From the NCBI GenBank assembly GCA_017511185.1, contig JAFWLF010000006.1, forward strand, positions 62,001 through 126,000: a DNA stretch of 64,000 bases. Reading direction: 5' to 3'. Under the pieces are notes generated by a model that made no database searches, was not told the origin of the DNA, and saw only the letters and a list, made by a program, of their open reading frames with translations. The position numbers and the translations under genes were made by a program. Each line of letters opens with the position of its first letter. Position 1 is the first letter of the stretch. Positions 51,559 to 60,486 of this stretch are shown here, piece by piece. Source of the stretch: RGIG5612 sp017511185 (GTDB lineage: Bacteria > Bacillota > Clostridia > Lachnospirales > Lachnospiraceae).

Positions 51559-52692
51559 ATGGGCACATACTTACAACTCGATCATTTATCTGTCGGCTAC
51601 AACACCGTTCCGGTTATTGAGGACATCAACCTGGATATCCAGAAAGGCGAAGTCATTGCACTGATCGGACCGAACGGTGCTGGCAAATCAACAATCTTAA
51701 AAACGATCGCAAGGGATCTGGTCAAGATTTCCGGCGATATTGAACTGGATACAAAGAATTTACTTTCCTACTCCTTTAAAGACCTGTCCAGAAAGATGGC
51801 AGTCATCCTGACGGAGCGGATCAAGGTGGAATTAATGACCTGCTGGGATATTGTTGGAACCGGCAGATATCCATATACCGGCAGACTGGGCATTCTTTCC
51901 CGGGAAGATGAGCAGAAAGTTTACGAAGCGCTGGAAACCGTGCACGCTGTCGATCTGGCGGACCGCGATTTTAATGCTATCAGTGACGGACAGAAACAAA
52001 GGATCCTTTTGGCCAGAGCAATCTGTCAGGAACCGGAACTGATCCTCCTGGATGAGCCGACCTCCTTCCTGGATGTCAGACATAAACTGGAGCTTCTTTC
52101 CATCCTGACAAGAATGGCAAGAAAGAAAGGTATTACGGTCATTACATCTTTGCATGAGATTGACCTGGCGGAGAAAGTGGCGGACCGGATCGTCACTGTA
52201 AAAGGAAAAGATGTTTTTGGATTCGGCAAGCCGGAAGATATTTTTGAAGAAGAACGGATCCGCAATCTTTACGAGATCGATAACGGATTCTTTGATCCGA
52301 TGTTTGGCAGCATTGAACTGCAGAAACCACAGGGTGATGTTCCGCGGATCTTTGTATTGGCAGGAAATGGGAGCGGCATTCCAATTTTCCGTACGTTCCA
52401 GAGAAAGAACATACCGTTTGCAACTGGCATCCTGTTTACAAATGATGTAGACTATCAGTTAGCGCGTCTGTTCGCTACAGAGGTTATTACAGAGGAACCG
52501 TTTAGTGAGATTGGAGACGCTTCTTTGGCGCATGCAAAAGAACTGATCAAAAGCTGTGAAAAAGTGATCGATGCCGGATGCCGCATCGGCACATCCAATC
52601 AGCGGATGCAGGAATTAATAGATTTTGCGGAAAGCGAAGGCAAGTTGTTTGGTCCGGAGATCCTTTCCGAAATGAAGGCGGAGGAACGATAA
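51559..52692 (+). CDS. btuD: ABC ATPase (BtuD-like) with a C-terminal extension
   Basis: 377 residues. The first ~250 form a normal FepC/BtuD ATPase: Walker A GPNGAGKST, signature ISDGQKQR, Walker B LILLDEPTSFLD, switch TSLHEIDLAEK. The last ~125 residues (from about IELQKPQGDVPRIF) form an extra globular domain (IFVLAGNGSGIPIFRT, VIDAGCRIGTSNQRMQEL) whose role I do not know. It resembles an alpha/beta nucleotide-binding fold but has no P-loop. The gene starts two bases after btuC and shares one base with the cobyric acid synthase gene. Confidence 0.87.
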   Translation: MGTYLQLDHLSVGYNTVPVIEDINLDIQKGEVIALIGPNGAGKSTILKTIARDLVKISGDIELDTKNLLSYSFKDLSRKMAVILTERIKVELMTCWDIVGTGRYPYTGRLGILSREDEQKVYEALETVHAVDLADRDFNAISDGQKQRILLARAICQEPELILLDEPTSFLDVRHKLELLSILTRMARKKGITVITSLHEIDLAEKVADRIVTVKGKDVFGFGKPEDIFEEERIRNLYEIDNGFFDPMFGSIELQKPQGDVPRIFVLAGNGSGIPIFRTFQRKNIPFATGILFTNDVDYQLARLFATEVITEEPFSEIGDASLAHAKELIKSCEKVIDAGCRIGTSNQRMQELIDFAESEGKLFGPEILSEMKAEER

Positions 52693-54158
52693 TGGCAAAA
52701 GTGATCATGGTGCAGGGGACAATGTCCAACGCAGGCAAGAGTCTGGTCGTAGCAGGGCTTTGCCGTGTGTTTAAACAGGACGGTTACCGTGTTGCGCCGT
52801 TTAAATCCCAGAACATGGCTTTAAATTCGTTCGTGACGGAAGACGGCCTGGAAATGGGACGCGCACAGGTTGTGCAGGCAGAAGCAGCCGGGATCAAACC
52901 GGATGTCGCCATGAATCCAATCCTTTTAAAGCCGACAAATGATGTTGGCTCCCAGGTGATCGTAAACGGCGAAGTCCTGGGCAACATGAATGCCAGAGAT
53001 TATTTTAAATATAAAAAACAGCTGATCCCGGATATCCAGAAAGCGTTTAAAAAGCTGGAAGAGATTGCGGACATCATCGTGATCGAAGGCGCCGGGTCTC
53101 CTGCAGAGATCAATTTAAAAGATGATGACATCGTCAACATGGGTATGGCTAAAATGGTTGGCGCGCCGGTCCTTCTGGTTGGAGATATTGACCGGGGCGG
53201 TATCTTTGCGCAGCTCCTTGGAACATTGATGCTGTTGGAGGAAGATGAACTGGAACTGGTCCAAGGACTGGTGATCAATAAATTCCGCGGAGATAAAACC
53301 ATCCTGGATCCGGGTATTGAGATCCTGGAAGAGCGCGGTCAAAAACCTGTTGTCGGTGTGGTGCCATATACCTATTTACAGATCGAAGACGAGGACAGCC
53401 TGACGGAGCGTTTTGACAGTGCAAAGCAGGGATTGATCGATATCGCGGTCATCCGTTATCCGCGGATCTCCAACTTTACAGATTTAAATTCATTCGAACA
53501 GATCGACAGCGTATCCGTTCGTTATGTGACTTCCGTCAATGAACTGAAAAACCCGGATATGATCGTGCTGCCGGGCAGCAAGAATACAATGGGCGACCTG
53601 AAGTGGCTGCGGGAAAGCGGTCTGGAGACTGCTGTGAAAAAAATGGCAGAACGGATCCCTGTTTTTGGTATCTGCGGAGGCTATCAGATGCTCGGAAAGA
53701 GTATTGCTGATCCGGATCATGCAGAAGAAGGCGGAGAAATGCGGGGTATGGAACTGCTTCCAATCGATACCGTTCTTCTGCCGCAGAAGACCCGCCGGCA
53801 GGTGGAAGGAAGATTGAATGAGGTGGAAGGAATCTTTGCCGGGTTGTCCGGACAGGATTACACCGGATATGAGATCCATATGGGTGACACGGTTTCTGAT
53901 CAGGGCGAAAAGCTCCCGCAGCTGGTCCGCCATGGAAACGTATACGGCACCTATATCCACTCCATTTTTGATAAAGGCGGTATTGTTACTGAGATCGTAA
54001 AGACCCTGGCGAAAAACAAGGGGATCGATCTGGAAAAAGACAATGCCATTGATTATGCAGAATTAAAAGAACGAGAATATGACAAACTGGCAGACGTGAT
54101 CCGCAGCTCCATGGATATGGATGCGGTCTACGGAATGCTGAGAGAATCATTAATCTGA
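52692..54158 (+). CDS. cbiP: Cobyric acid synthase
   Basis: Amidates adenosylcobyrinate a,c-diamide at four carboxyls. 488 residues from the ATG at 52692 (MAKVIMVQGTMSNAGKS, P-loop-like domain), with the N-terminal synthetase and a C-terminal glutamine amidotransferase with Cys328 in FGICGGYQMLG. Often named cobQ. The one-base overlap with btuD (TAATG) ties uptake and biosynthesis together. The GAGGAACGATA before the start is a weak site, so translational coupling is likely. Confidence 0.95.
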   Translation: MAKVIMVQGTMSNAGKSLVVAGLCRVFKQDGYRVAPFKSQNMALNSFVTEDGLEMGRAQVVQAEAAGIKPDVAMNPILLKPTNDVGSQVIVNGEVLGNMNARDYFKYKKQLIPDIQKAFKKLEEIADIIVIEGAGSPAEINLKDDDIVNMGMAKMVGAPVLLVGDIDRGGIFAQLLGTLMLLEEDELELVQGLVINKFRGDKTILDPGIEILEERGQKPVVGVVPYTYLQIEDEDSLTERFDSAKQGLIDIAVIRYPRISNFTDLNSFEQIDSVSVRYVTSVNELKNPDMIVLPGSKNTMGDLKWLRESGLETAVKKMAERIPVFGICGGYQMLGKSIADPDHAEEGGEMRGMELLPIDTVLLPQKTRRQVEGRLNEVEGIFAGLSGQDYTGYEIHMGDTVSDQGEKLPQLVRHGNVYGTYIHSIFDKGGIVTEIVKTLAKNKGIDLEKDNAIDYAELKEREYDKLADVIRSSMDMDAVYGMLRESLI

Positions 54159-54167
54159 GGATAAGAA

Positions 54168-55130
54168 ATGAAATATCACATTCTGGCATTTGTCGCTGGC
54201 TTTATTCTGGATCTGATCATCGGGGACCCGCATAATTTCCCGCATCCGATCCGCCTGATCGGCAAGCTGATCGACGTGCTGGATAAAAAATGGAATAATG
54301 GTTCCAGACATCAACAGAGGATCATGGGACGCTGGCTGGTTGTTACATTGACCGGTTCTGCAGTCCTTGCGACGGCAATCCTTATTTTTGTTTTCTATCT
54401 GATCCATCCGATCGCCGGCATTGTCGTAGAAGCAATCCTGACCTATTATATTCTGGCGACCAAATCCCTGCGGGTGGAAAGCATGAAGGTCTGCCGTGCA
54501 CTGGAGTGCAGAGATGTAGAAGGCGCCAGACATGCGGTTTCCATGATCGTTGGAAGAGACACGTCTGTTCTGGATGATATTGGCATAGCGAAAGCAGCCA
54601 TTGAGACCGTGGCGGAAAATGCGTCAGACGGCGTAATAGCGCCGCTGATCTTTACTGCGATCGGCGGTCCGATCCTGGGATTTTTTTATAAAGCAGTGAA
54701 TACCATGGATTCCATGGTTGGATATAAAAATGATAAGTATCTGTACTTCGGACGGACAGCGGCACTGTTGGATGACGTAGTGAATTTTGTCCCATCCAGG
54801 ATCAGTGCATGGCTGATGATCATTGCCTGCTTTTTCCTGGGGAATGATTTCAGTGCTCGTGATGCCATCCGCATTCATAAAAGAGACTGCCGCAAGCATG
54901 CCAGCCCTAACTCTGCACAGACGGAAAGCACAGCAGCGGGAGCACTGGGGATCCAGCTGGCAGGCGATGCCGTTTATTTTGGCGAAGTACATAAGAAACC
55001 ATTTATCGGGGATGCCTTAAGGCCTGTGGAATATGCAGATATCCGCAGGGTCAATAAATTAATGTATGGGGCGGCAATCCTGGGCGAAGTGATCTGCACA
55101 GCAATAATGTGTGTGATTGCTTTTGTATAG
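54168..55130 (+). CDS. cbiB: Adenosylcobinamide-phosphate synthase
   Basis: An integral membrane enzyme that attaches (R)-1-amino-2-propanol phosphate to cobyric acid. 320 residues with several hydrophobic segments (for example ~1-15, ~57-100, ~190-215). Hallmarks are LDLIIGDPHNFPHPIRLIG near the N-terminus and SDGVIAPLIFTAIGGPILGF and NAMDSMVGYKND-like (NTMDSMVGYKNDKY) motifs. It is followed by the enzyme that makes the aminopropanol phosphate. Confidence 0.95.
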   Translation: MKYHILAFVAGFILDLIIGDPHNFPHPIRLIGKLIDVLDKKWNNGSRHQQRIMGRWLVVTLTGSAVLATAILIFVFYLIHPIAGIVVEAILTYYILATKSLRVESMKVCRALECRDVEGARHAVSMIVGRDTSVLDDIGIAKAAIETVAENASDGVIAPLIFTAIGGPILGFFYKAVNTMDSMVGYKNDKYLYFGRTAALLDDVVNFVPSRISAWLMIIACFFLGNDFSARDAIRIHKRDCRKHASPNSAQTESTAAGALGIQLAGDAVYFGEVHKKPFIGDALRPVEYADIRRVNKLMYGAAILGEVICTAIMCVIAFV

Positions 55131-55143
55131 AAAGGTAGAAGCG

Positions 55144-56178
55144 ATGTCACACGGCGGAGACCGTTATCGAAATAAAGTGAGGCTGGACTTTTCGGTCAAT
55201 ACCAATCCAGCAGGTGTTTTGGAAAGCGTCAGGCAAAGCCTGATCAACAGCATTTCCAAAGCAGAACACTATCCGGATCAGGAAGCATCTGCACTAAGGA
55301 AGGACTTAGCGGAAGCACTGCAGGTTCGGGAGGATATGCTTCTGTTTGGAAATGGTGCTTCGGAGATCCTGACAGCCGCTGTGCGTGCGGCAAAACCAAA
55401 GAATGTGCTCCTTCCGGTTCCGTCCTTTTCCGGCTATCAATGGGCGCTCCGGCCGGAAGCTCCAAAGATCCGGTATGTCGAAATGGAAGATGATTTCCAG
55501 ATCACACAAAAGCTGATCGGAGAGCTGACGGAAGAGATGGATATGCTCTTTTTGACAAATCCGAATAATCCGACCGGGCGGTATATCAGGCATGACCTGC
55601 TGGAAGAAATCCTGGATATTTGCCGGGAAAAGAAGATCCTGGTGATCCTGGATGAATGCTTTATGGAGCTCAGTGATGATCCGGAACATAATACCTGTGT
55701 ACCACAGATCAGCCGCTGGCCGAACCTGATCATTCTGCGGGCATTTACAAAGAGTTTTGCGATCCCGGGCGTACGTCTGGGCTACATGATCTGCGCGGAT
55801 ACTGCGCTGAATGAAAAGATCCGTCAAATGCTGCCGGAATGGAATCTTTCCGTGATGGCACAGGATGCCGGTGTAGCTGCTCTCAAAGAGATCGGAACAC
55901 TGAAAGAAGCAAGAGCGCAGATCATAAAAGACCGTACATATCTGAAAGAACAATTAGAGGAAGCGGGCTTGCAGTGCACCCCATCCAACGCTGGGTTCCT
56001 GCTGCTGAAGAGTCCTCGTGAAGATTTATACGAAAAGCTTCTGGAAAAAGAGATCCTGATCCGGGACTGCTCAGATTACCAGGGGCTTTCAAAAGGCTAT
56101 TATCGTGTTGCAGTAAGACCAAAAGAGGAAAATGAAGAACTGATCCGCGAGGTCAGAGATGTCATTAAGGAGAAATGA
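55144..56178 (+). CDS. cobD: L-threonine-O-3-phosphate decarboxylase
   Basis: A PLP enzyme of the HisC-like aminotransferase fold that supplies (R)-1-amino-2-propanol phosphate. 344 residues from the ATG at 55144. A TTG at 55117 is in frame but lies in cbiB; AAAGG before 55144 decides the start. The PLP region is FTKSFAIPGVRLGYMI and the start MSHGGDRYRNK matches the cobalamin-linked subgroup. Histidinol-phosphate aminotransferase is closely similar, but the operon supports cobD. It overlaps the cbiC start region by one or four bases. Confidence 0.9.
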   Translation: MSHGGDRYRNKVRLDFSVNTNPAGVLESVRQSLINSISKAEHYPDQEASALRKDLAEALQVREDMLLFGNGASEILTAAVRAAKPKNVLLPVPSFSGYQWALRPEAPKIRYVEMEDDFQITQKLIGELTEEMDMLFLTNPNNPTGRYIRHDLLEEILDICREKKILVILDECFMELSDDPEHNTCVPQISRWPNLIILRAFTKSFAIPGVRLGYMICADTALNEKIRQMLPEWNLSVMAQDAGVAALKEIGTLKEARAQIIKDRTYLKEQLEEAGLQCTPSNAGFLLLKSPREDLYEKLLEKEILIRDCSDYQGLSKGYYRVAVRPKEENEELIREVRDVIKEK

Positions 56179-56822
56179 TGAAAGAAATTGAGTTTGTCAA
56201 ACCGGAAGATATTGAAAAAAGAAGTTTTGAGATCATTGCAAAAGAACTTGCGGAAAAAGGAATCTCTCTTCCTGCAGAGCAGGATATGATAACACGCCGT
56301 GTCATCCATACCAGTGCTGATTTTGAGTATGCACATACTTTGACCTATTCTGAAAACGCTGTGGCTATCGCAAAAGAACTGTTGAAGAACGGGGCGGATA
56401 TCGTGACCGATACCAACATGGGTCTTTCCGGTGTGAACAAGACAGTACTGGCGCAGTTTGGCGGAACGGCGCACTGCTTTATGGCGGATCCGGATGTAGC
56501 AAAAGAAGCAAAAGAGCGCGGCGTTACCCGTGCAACCGTCAGCATGGAACGTGCAGCAGCTATTGAAAAACCAGTCATCTTTGCCATCGGCAATGCGCCT
56601 ACGGCATTGATCTCTATTTATGAAAAAATGCAGACCTCTGACTGGAAGCCGGCGTTTATCATCGGTGTCCCGGTTGGATTTGTAAATGTAGAAGCATCTA
56701 AGGAATTGTTCCTGGATACAGATGTTCCATATATTATCAACCGCGGAAGAAAAGGCGGAAGCAATGTGGCAGCAGCCATCTGCAACGCCCTTCTGTATGA
56801 ACTGCGCAAAGAGTATCTATGA
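56178..56822 (+). CDS. cbiC: Cobalt-precorrin-8 methylmutase
   Basis: Moves a methyl group from C11 to C12 to make cobyrinic acid. ~214 residues. Key residues in VTDTNMGLSGVNK, TRATVSMERAA and IIGVPVGFVNVEASK are the family signatures. Two consecutive ATG codons occur (56175 and 56178); the second is better spaced from AAGGAG (56167-56172) and is taken. Overlaps cbiD by four bases. Confidence 0.94.
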   Translation: MKEIEFVKPEDIEKRSFEIIAKELAEKGISLPAEQDMITRRVIHTSADFEYAHTLTYSENAVAIAKELLKNGADIVTDTNMGLSGVNKTVLAQFGGTAHCFMADPDVAKEAKERGVTRATVSMERAAAIEKPVIFAIGNAPTALISIYEKMQTSDWKPAFIIGVPVGFVNVEASKELFLDTDVPYIINRGRKGGSNVAAAICNALLYELRKEYL

Positions 56823-57946
56823 GAAGTGGATTCACTACCGGAAGCTGTGCAGCAGCGGCAGCGAAAGCTGCCACATATATGCTGTTGTTCGGAACGGAAA
56901 AGAAAACCATTCAGATAACGACGCCAAAAGGACCTGTCTATGAGCCGGAGATCCTGGAGATCGAGCGGAAACAGGATGTTGTTTCCTGCGCTGTGAAAAA
57001 GGATGCCGGGGATGATCCGGATGCGACCAACGGCGCATTGGTCTATGCGGAAGTATCGATCATAAACCGTACAGAGGAAGGTGACATTACCGTTACGATC
57101 GACGGAGGCCTCGGCGTGGGCAGAGTCACCAAGCCGGGACTGGATCAGCCGGTCGGGAATGCCGCCATTAATCATGTCCCGCGGGAGATGATCACAAATG
57201 AGGTAACGCAGGTTCTGGAAAGTGCCGATTTCCACGGGGAGGTGCAGGTGATCATTTCCATTCCGGAAGGTGTGGAGATAGCTAAAAATACCTTTAATCC
57301 GCGTCTGGGGATAGAAGGCGGGATCTCGGTCCTGGGAACCAGCGGAGTGGTGGAGCCGATGAGTATGCAGGCGATCCTGGACACGATCAAAGTGGAACTC
57401 CGTCAGCATCGTGCCTTCGGTTATTCGTGTGCGGCAGTTTCTCCGGGCAACTATGGCGTCGATTATATGAAGGAGACGTATGACTACGACCTGGATAAGA
57501 GTGTAAAGTGCAGCAATTTCATAGGTGACACCATTGATATGGCAGCAGAACTGGGATTTGAATGTATGCTGCTGACCGGCAACATGGGCAAGCTGGTCAA
57601 AGTGGCCGGCGGTATTATGAATACTCACTCGAGGGAGGGCGACTGCCGGATGGAGATCATGACGGCAGCAGCGCTGCAGTGCGGAGTGAGCAGAGAAACG
57701 TGCCTTAAGATCTTAGACTGCGTGATGACGGATGAAGCGATCCGCCTGATCGAGGAAGAAGGAAAAAAAGATGAAGTAATGAACTGTCTGCTGGAAAAGA
57801 TCATGTACTATCTGAACAAACGTGCCGCAGGCAGAATCGAAATAGAGTGTATTGTATATTCATCGAAATATGGAGAATTAGCAAAAAGTAAAGGAGCAGA
57901 AAAATGGTTAACTTTGTTGGTGCAGGACCAGGCGCAGCAGATCTGA
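56819..57946 (+). CDS. cbiD: Cobalt-precorrin-5B C1-methyltransferase
   Basis: The anaerobic-pathway C1 methyltransferase. 375 residues, starting MRSGFTTGSCAAAAAKAATY, the CbiD signature. Other motifs: GGLGVGRVTKPGL, INHVPREMI and GEDI-type C-terminal TGNMGKLVKVAGGIMNTHSR. It overlaps cbiC by four bases and, unusually, overlaps cbiF by 43 bases, because the last 14 codons run past the cbiF ATG. The presence of cbiD with no cobF supports the anaerobic route. Confidence 0.95.
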   Translation: MRSGFTTGSCAAAAAKAATYMLLFGTEKKTIQITTPKGPVYEPEILEIERKQDVVSCAVKKDAGDDPDATNGALVYAEVSIINRTEEGDITVTIDGGLGVGRVTKPGLDQPVGNAAINHVPREMITNEVTQVLESADFHGEVQVIISIPEGVEIAKNTFNPRLGIEGGISVLGTSGVVEPMSMQAILDTIKVELRQHRAFGYSCAAVSPGNYGVDYMKETYDYDLDKSVKCSNFIGDTIDMAAELGFECMLLTGNMGKLVKVAGGIMNTHSREGDCRMEIMTAAALQCGVSRETCLKILDCVMTDEAIRLIEEEGKKDEVMNCLLEKIMYYLNKRAAGRIEIECIVYSSKYGELAKSKGAEKWLTLLVQDQAQQI

Positions 57947-58662
57947 TCACAGTCAGAGGTATGAATCTGCTGAAAGAAGCAGATGTGATCATCTATGCAG
58001 GATCACTGGTAAGTGAGGCATTATTGGATTATGCAAAAGAGGGCTGCGAAATTCACAACAGTGCCTATATGACGTTAGAAGAAGTTCTGGACGTTATGAA
58101 AAAAGCAGAAGCAGAAAACAAGATGACGGTACGTCTGCATACCGGCGATGCCAGCCTTTATGGCGCGATCCGTGAGCAGATGGATGACCTGGATAAAAAT
58201 GGCATTCAATACGCAACCACTCCGGGTGTCAGCGCCTGCTTTGGTGCAGCTGCTTCCCTGAATCTGGAATTCACCCTGCCGGATGTTTCCCAGTCTTTGA
58301 TCATTACCCGTATGGAAGGCAAGACAAAAGTACCGGAGAGAGAGAATATTCAGAGTTTTGCAGCACATCATTCCACGATGGCTATTTATCTGAGTGCTGG
58401 CGTTCTGGATCAGCTTTGCGAGGCACTGATAGAAGGCGGCTATGAGAAGACCACACCGGCAGCTATCATCTACAAGGCAACCTGGCCGGAAGAAGAAGGA
58501 TATATCTGCACGATCGAAACACTTCCGAAGACAGCCAAAGAACACAACATTACAAAAACTGCCATGATCATTGTCGGCGACGTTTTAAATACCAGCAATT
58601 ACAGTCTTTCCAGATTGTATGCAGATGATTTTTCGACAGAATACAGACAGGCGAAAAAGTAA
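57904..58662 (+). CDS. cbiF: Cobalt-precorrin-4 C11-methyltransferase
   Basis: 252 residues of the tetrapyrrole SAM methyltransferase fold: MVNFVGAGPGAADLITVRG start (SAM-binding loop), then LHTGDASLYGAIREQMD, TPGVSACFGAAASLNLEF and a C-terminal SAM site. The starting ATG at 57904 follows AAAGGAGCAG within cbiD. The gene is two bases from cbiG. Confidence 0.95.
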   Translation: MVNFVGAGPGAADLITVRGMNLLKEADVIIYAGSLVSEALLDYAKEGCEIHNSAYMTLEEVLDVMKKAEAENKMTVRLHTGDASLYGAIREQMDDLDKNGIQYATTPGVSACFGAAASLNLEFTLPDVSQSLIITRMEGKTKVPERENIQSFAAHHSTMAIYLSAGVLDQLCEALIEGGYEKTTPAAIIYKATWPEEEGYICTIETLPKTAKEHNITKTAMIIVGDVLNTSNYSLSRLYADDFSTEYRQAKK

Positions 58663-58664
58663 AT

Positions 58665-59750
58665 ATGAATTTATCAGTGATCTGTTTTACTCCTAACGGG
58701 TACGACAGAATGAAGGAATTAAATAGCATTGCGTTTGAAGACATTTCCATTGAAATGTTTTGTAAATGCAGCCGCCTGAAAGAAGAATGTGCGGATTTCT
58801 ATGTTGAGGAAGATCTGTCTTCCTGGACAAAAAAACAGTTTGAAAAAAAGAACGCCATTTTGTTTATTGGCGCAACTGGGATCGCAGTACGGGCCATTGC
58901 AGACTCTGTGGAAAACAAACTGACAGATAGTCCGGTTCTGGTCATGGATGATCGGGGAGAGTACATTATTTCTTTACTTTCCGGTCATGTAGGCGGCGCC
59001 AATGAACTGGCCATGACGATCGGCGGAAGAACGGGAAGCGTTCCGGTCATCACAACGGCAACCGATATCAATGGAAAGTTTGCTGCAGATGTTTTTGCAA
59101 AGAAGAATTCTCTTTCCATCATCAATAAAGGCGGGATCGCTATGGTCTCTTCAAAAGTGCTGGCAGGAGAGAAAGTGTCTATCTGCATCGGTGAAGAGAT
59201 ACCGGTAGATGAAGAGGCAAAGGCCGCCTTTGCAAAAAAGCATGAAGAAGATCTGATCCTGCTTGTGGAAAAAGATGCCGGGGAGACTTGCGATATCTTT
59301 ATCGGAAAGAAAAAAGAGACCTCGCCAAAAGCGCTGCTGTATCTGGATGCAGCTAAATACGTGCTTGGTATCGGCTGCAGGAAAGGGAAACGGGAAGACG
59401 AAATAAGGACACTGGCAGACAGAGTCCTTGCAGAACAGGGCATATCCCCGAAAGAGGTCTGTGCGGTTGCATCCGTCGTTGGAAAGCACGAAGAAGAAGG
59501 ACTGATCGCATTTGCCAGAGATATGCAGGTCCCGTTTGTAACGTATGAAGCAGATGCGCTGGAGAGTCTTAAAGGAGACTTTACCGAAAGCGAATTTGTA
59601 AGACAGACGATCGGCACCGGTTGTGTGTCCGAGCGGGCGGCTATGTATCATTGCAAAGGAGAAGGTACACTGATCCTGAAAAAGACAGCAGAAAACGGAG
59701 TAACCGCAGCAATTGCGGAAAAGAAATGGAGATTACGGTTTTATGAATGA
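58665..59750 (+). CDS. cbiG: Cobalt-precorrin-5A hydrolase
   Basis: Opens the lactone ring of precorrin-5A, releasing acetaldehyde. 361 residues: an N-terminal CbiG domain (FIGATGIAVRAIAD, DRGEYIISLLSGHVGGANEL), a central linker region and a C-terminal domain with the GIGCRKG motif and TGCVSERAAM. It starts two bases after cbiF and its last eight bases overlap cbiH. Confidence 0.94.
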   Translation: MNLSVICFTPNGYDRMKELNSIAFEDISIEMFCKCSRLKEECADFYVEEDLSSWTKKQFEKKNAILFIGATGIAVRAIADSVENKLTDSPVLVMDDRGEYIISLLSGHVGGANELAMTIGGRTGSVPVITTATDINGKFAADVFAKKNSLSIINKGGIAMVSSKVLAGEKVSICIGEEIPVDEEAKAAFAKKHEEDLILLVEKDAGETCDIFIGKKKETSPKALLYLDAAKYVLGIGCRKGKREDEIRTLADRVLAEQGISPKEVCAVASVVGKHEEEGLIAFARDMQVPFVTYEADALESLKGDFTESEFVRQTIGTGCVSERAAMYHCKGEGTLILKKTAENGVTAAIAEKKWRLRFYE

Positions 59751-60486
59751 GATCTACGTGGTTGGACTTGGTCCGGGCAAAGAAGAAATGATGACAGGAG
59801 AAGCCAAAGCAGCACTAAATAAGGCCGATACGATCATTGGCTATACGGTTTACCTTGGCCTGCTTGGCGGAAAATATGACAATAAAGAATTGCTTTCCAC
59901 ACCGATGATGCAGGAGGAAAAACGCTGCCGTATGGCCTTTGAAGAAGCTATGAAAGGAAAGAGGGTTGCCATGATCTGCAGCGGCGATGCAGGGATCTAT
60001 GGAATGGCATCTCTGATGTATGAGATCGGAAAAGAATTTCCGGAATGTGAACTGACCATCATCCCTGGCATTACAGCAGCCAGCAGCGGCGCAGCTGTTC
60101 TGGGGGCGCCTCTTAATCATGATTTCTGCGTCATCAGTCTGAGCGATCTGATGACCCCGTGGGAGCTGATCGAAAAAAGACTGGAACTGGCTGCCAAAGC
60201 AGATTTTGCCATGGCGATCTATAACCCTTCCAGTAAAAAAAGACATGACTATCTGCAAAAGGCCTGCGATATCCTGCTCAAAGTCATTGAACCGGAGCGC
60301 CCATGCGGATATGTCGAAAATATCGGAAGAGACGATACAAAGGCTACCGTTTGCACATTAAAGGAACTGCGCGATACAAGCGTAAATATGTTCACAACTG
60401 TATTTATCGGCAATTCAACGGCCGAGATCATTGACGGCAAACTGGTCACAAAACGCGGCTATCCGTCAGAAAGAAGAGAAGGATGA
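59743..60486 (+). CDS. cbiH: Cobalt-precorrin-3 C17-methyltransferase
   Basis: 247 residues of the SAM-dependent tetrapyrrole methyltransferase family: MNEIYVVGLGPGKEEMMTGEA, then CSGDAGIYGMASLMYEI and PGITAASSGAAVLGAPLNHD. A TTG at 59713 is in frame but lies inside cbiG; the ATG at 59743 is preferred for matching the family N-terminus. The first eight bases overlap the end of cbiG, and its stop overlaps the next start by four bases. Confidence 0.94.
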   Translation: MNEIYVVGLGPGKEEMMTGEAKAALNKADTIIGYTVYLGLLGGKYDNKELLSTPMMQEEKRCRMAFEEAMKGKRVAMICSGDAGIYGMASLMYEIGKEFPECELTIIPGITAASSGAAVLGAPLNHDFCVISLSDLMTPWELIEKRLELAAKADFAMAIYNPSSKKRHDYLQKACDILLKVIEPERPCGYVENIGRDDTKATVCTLKELRDTSVNMFTTVFIGNSTAEIIDGKLVTKRGYPSERREG

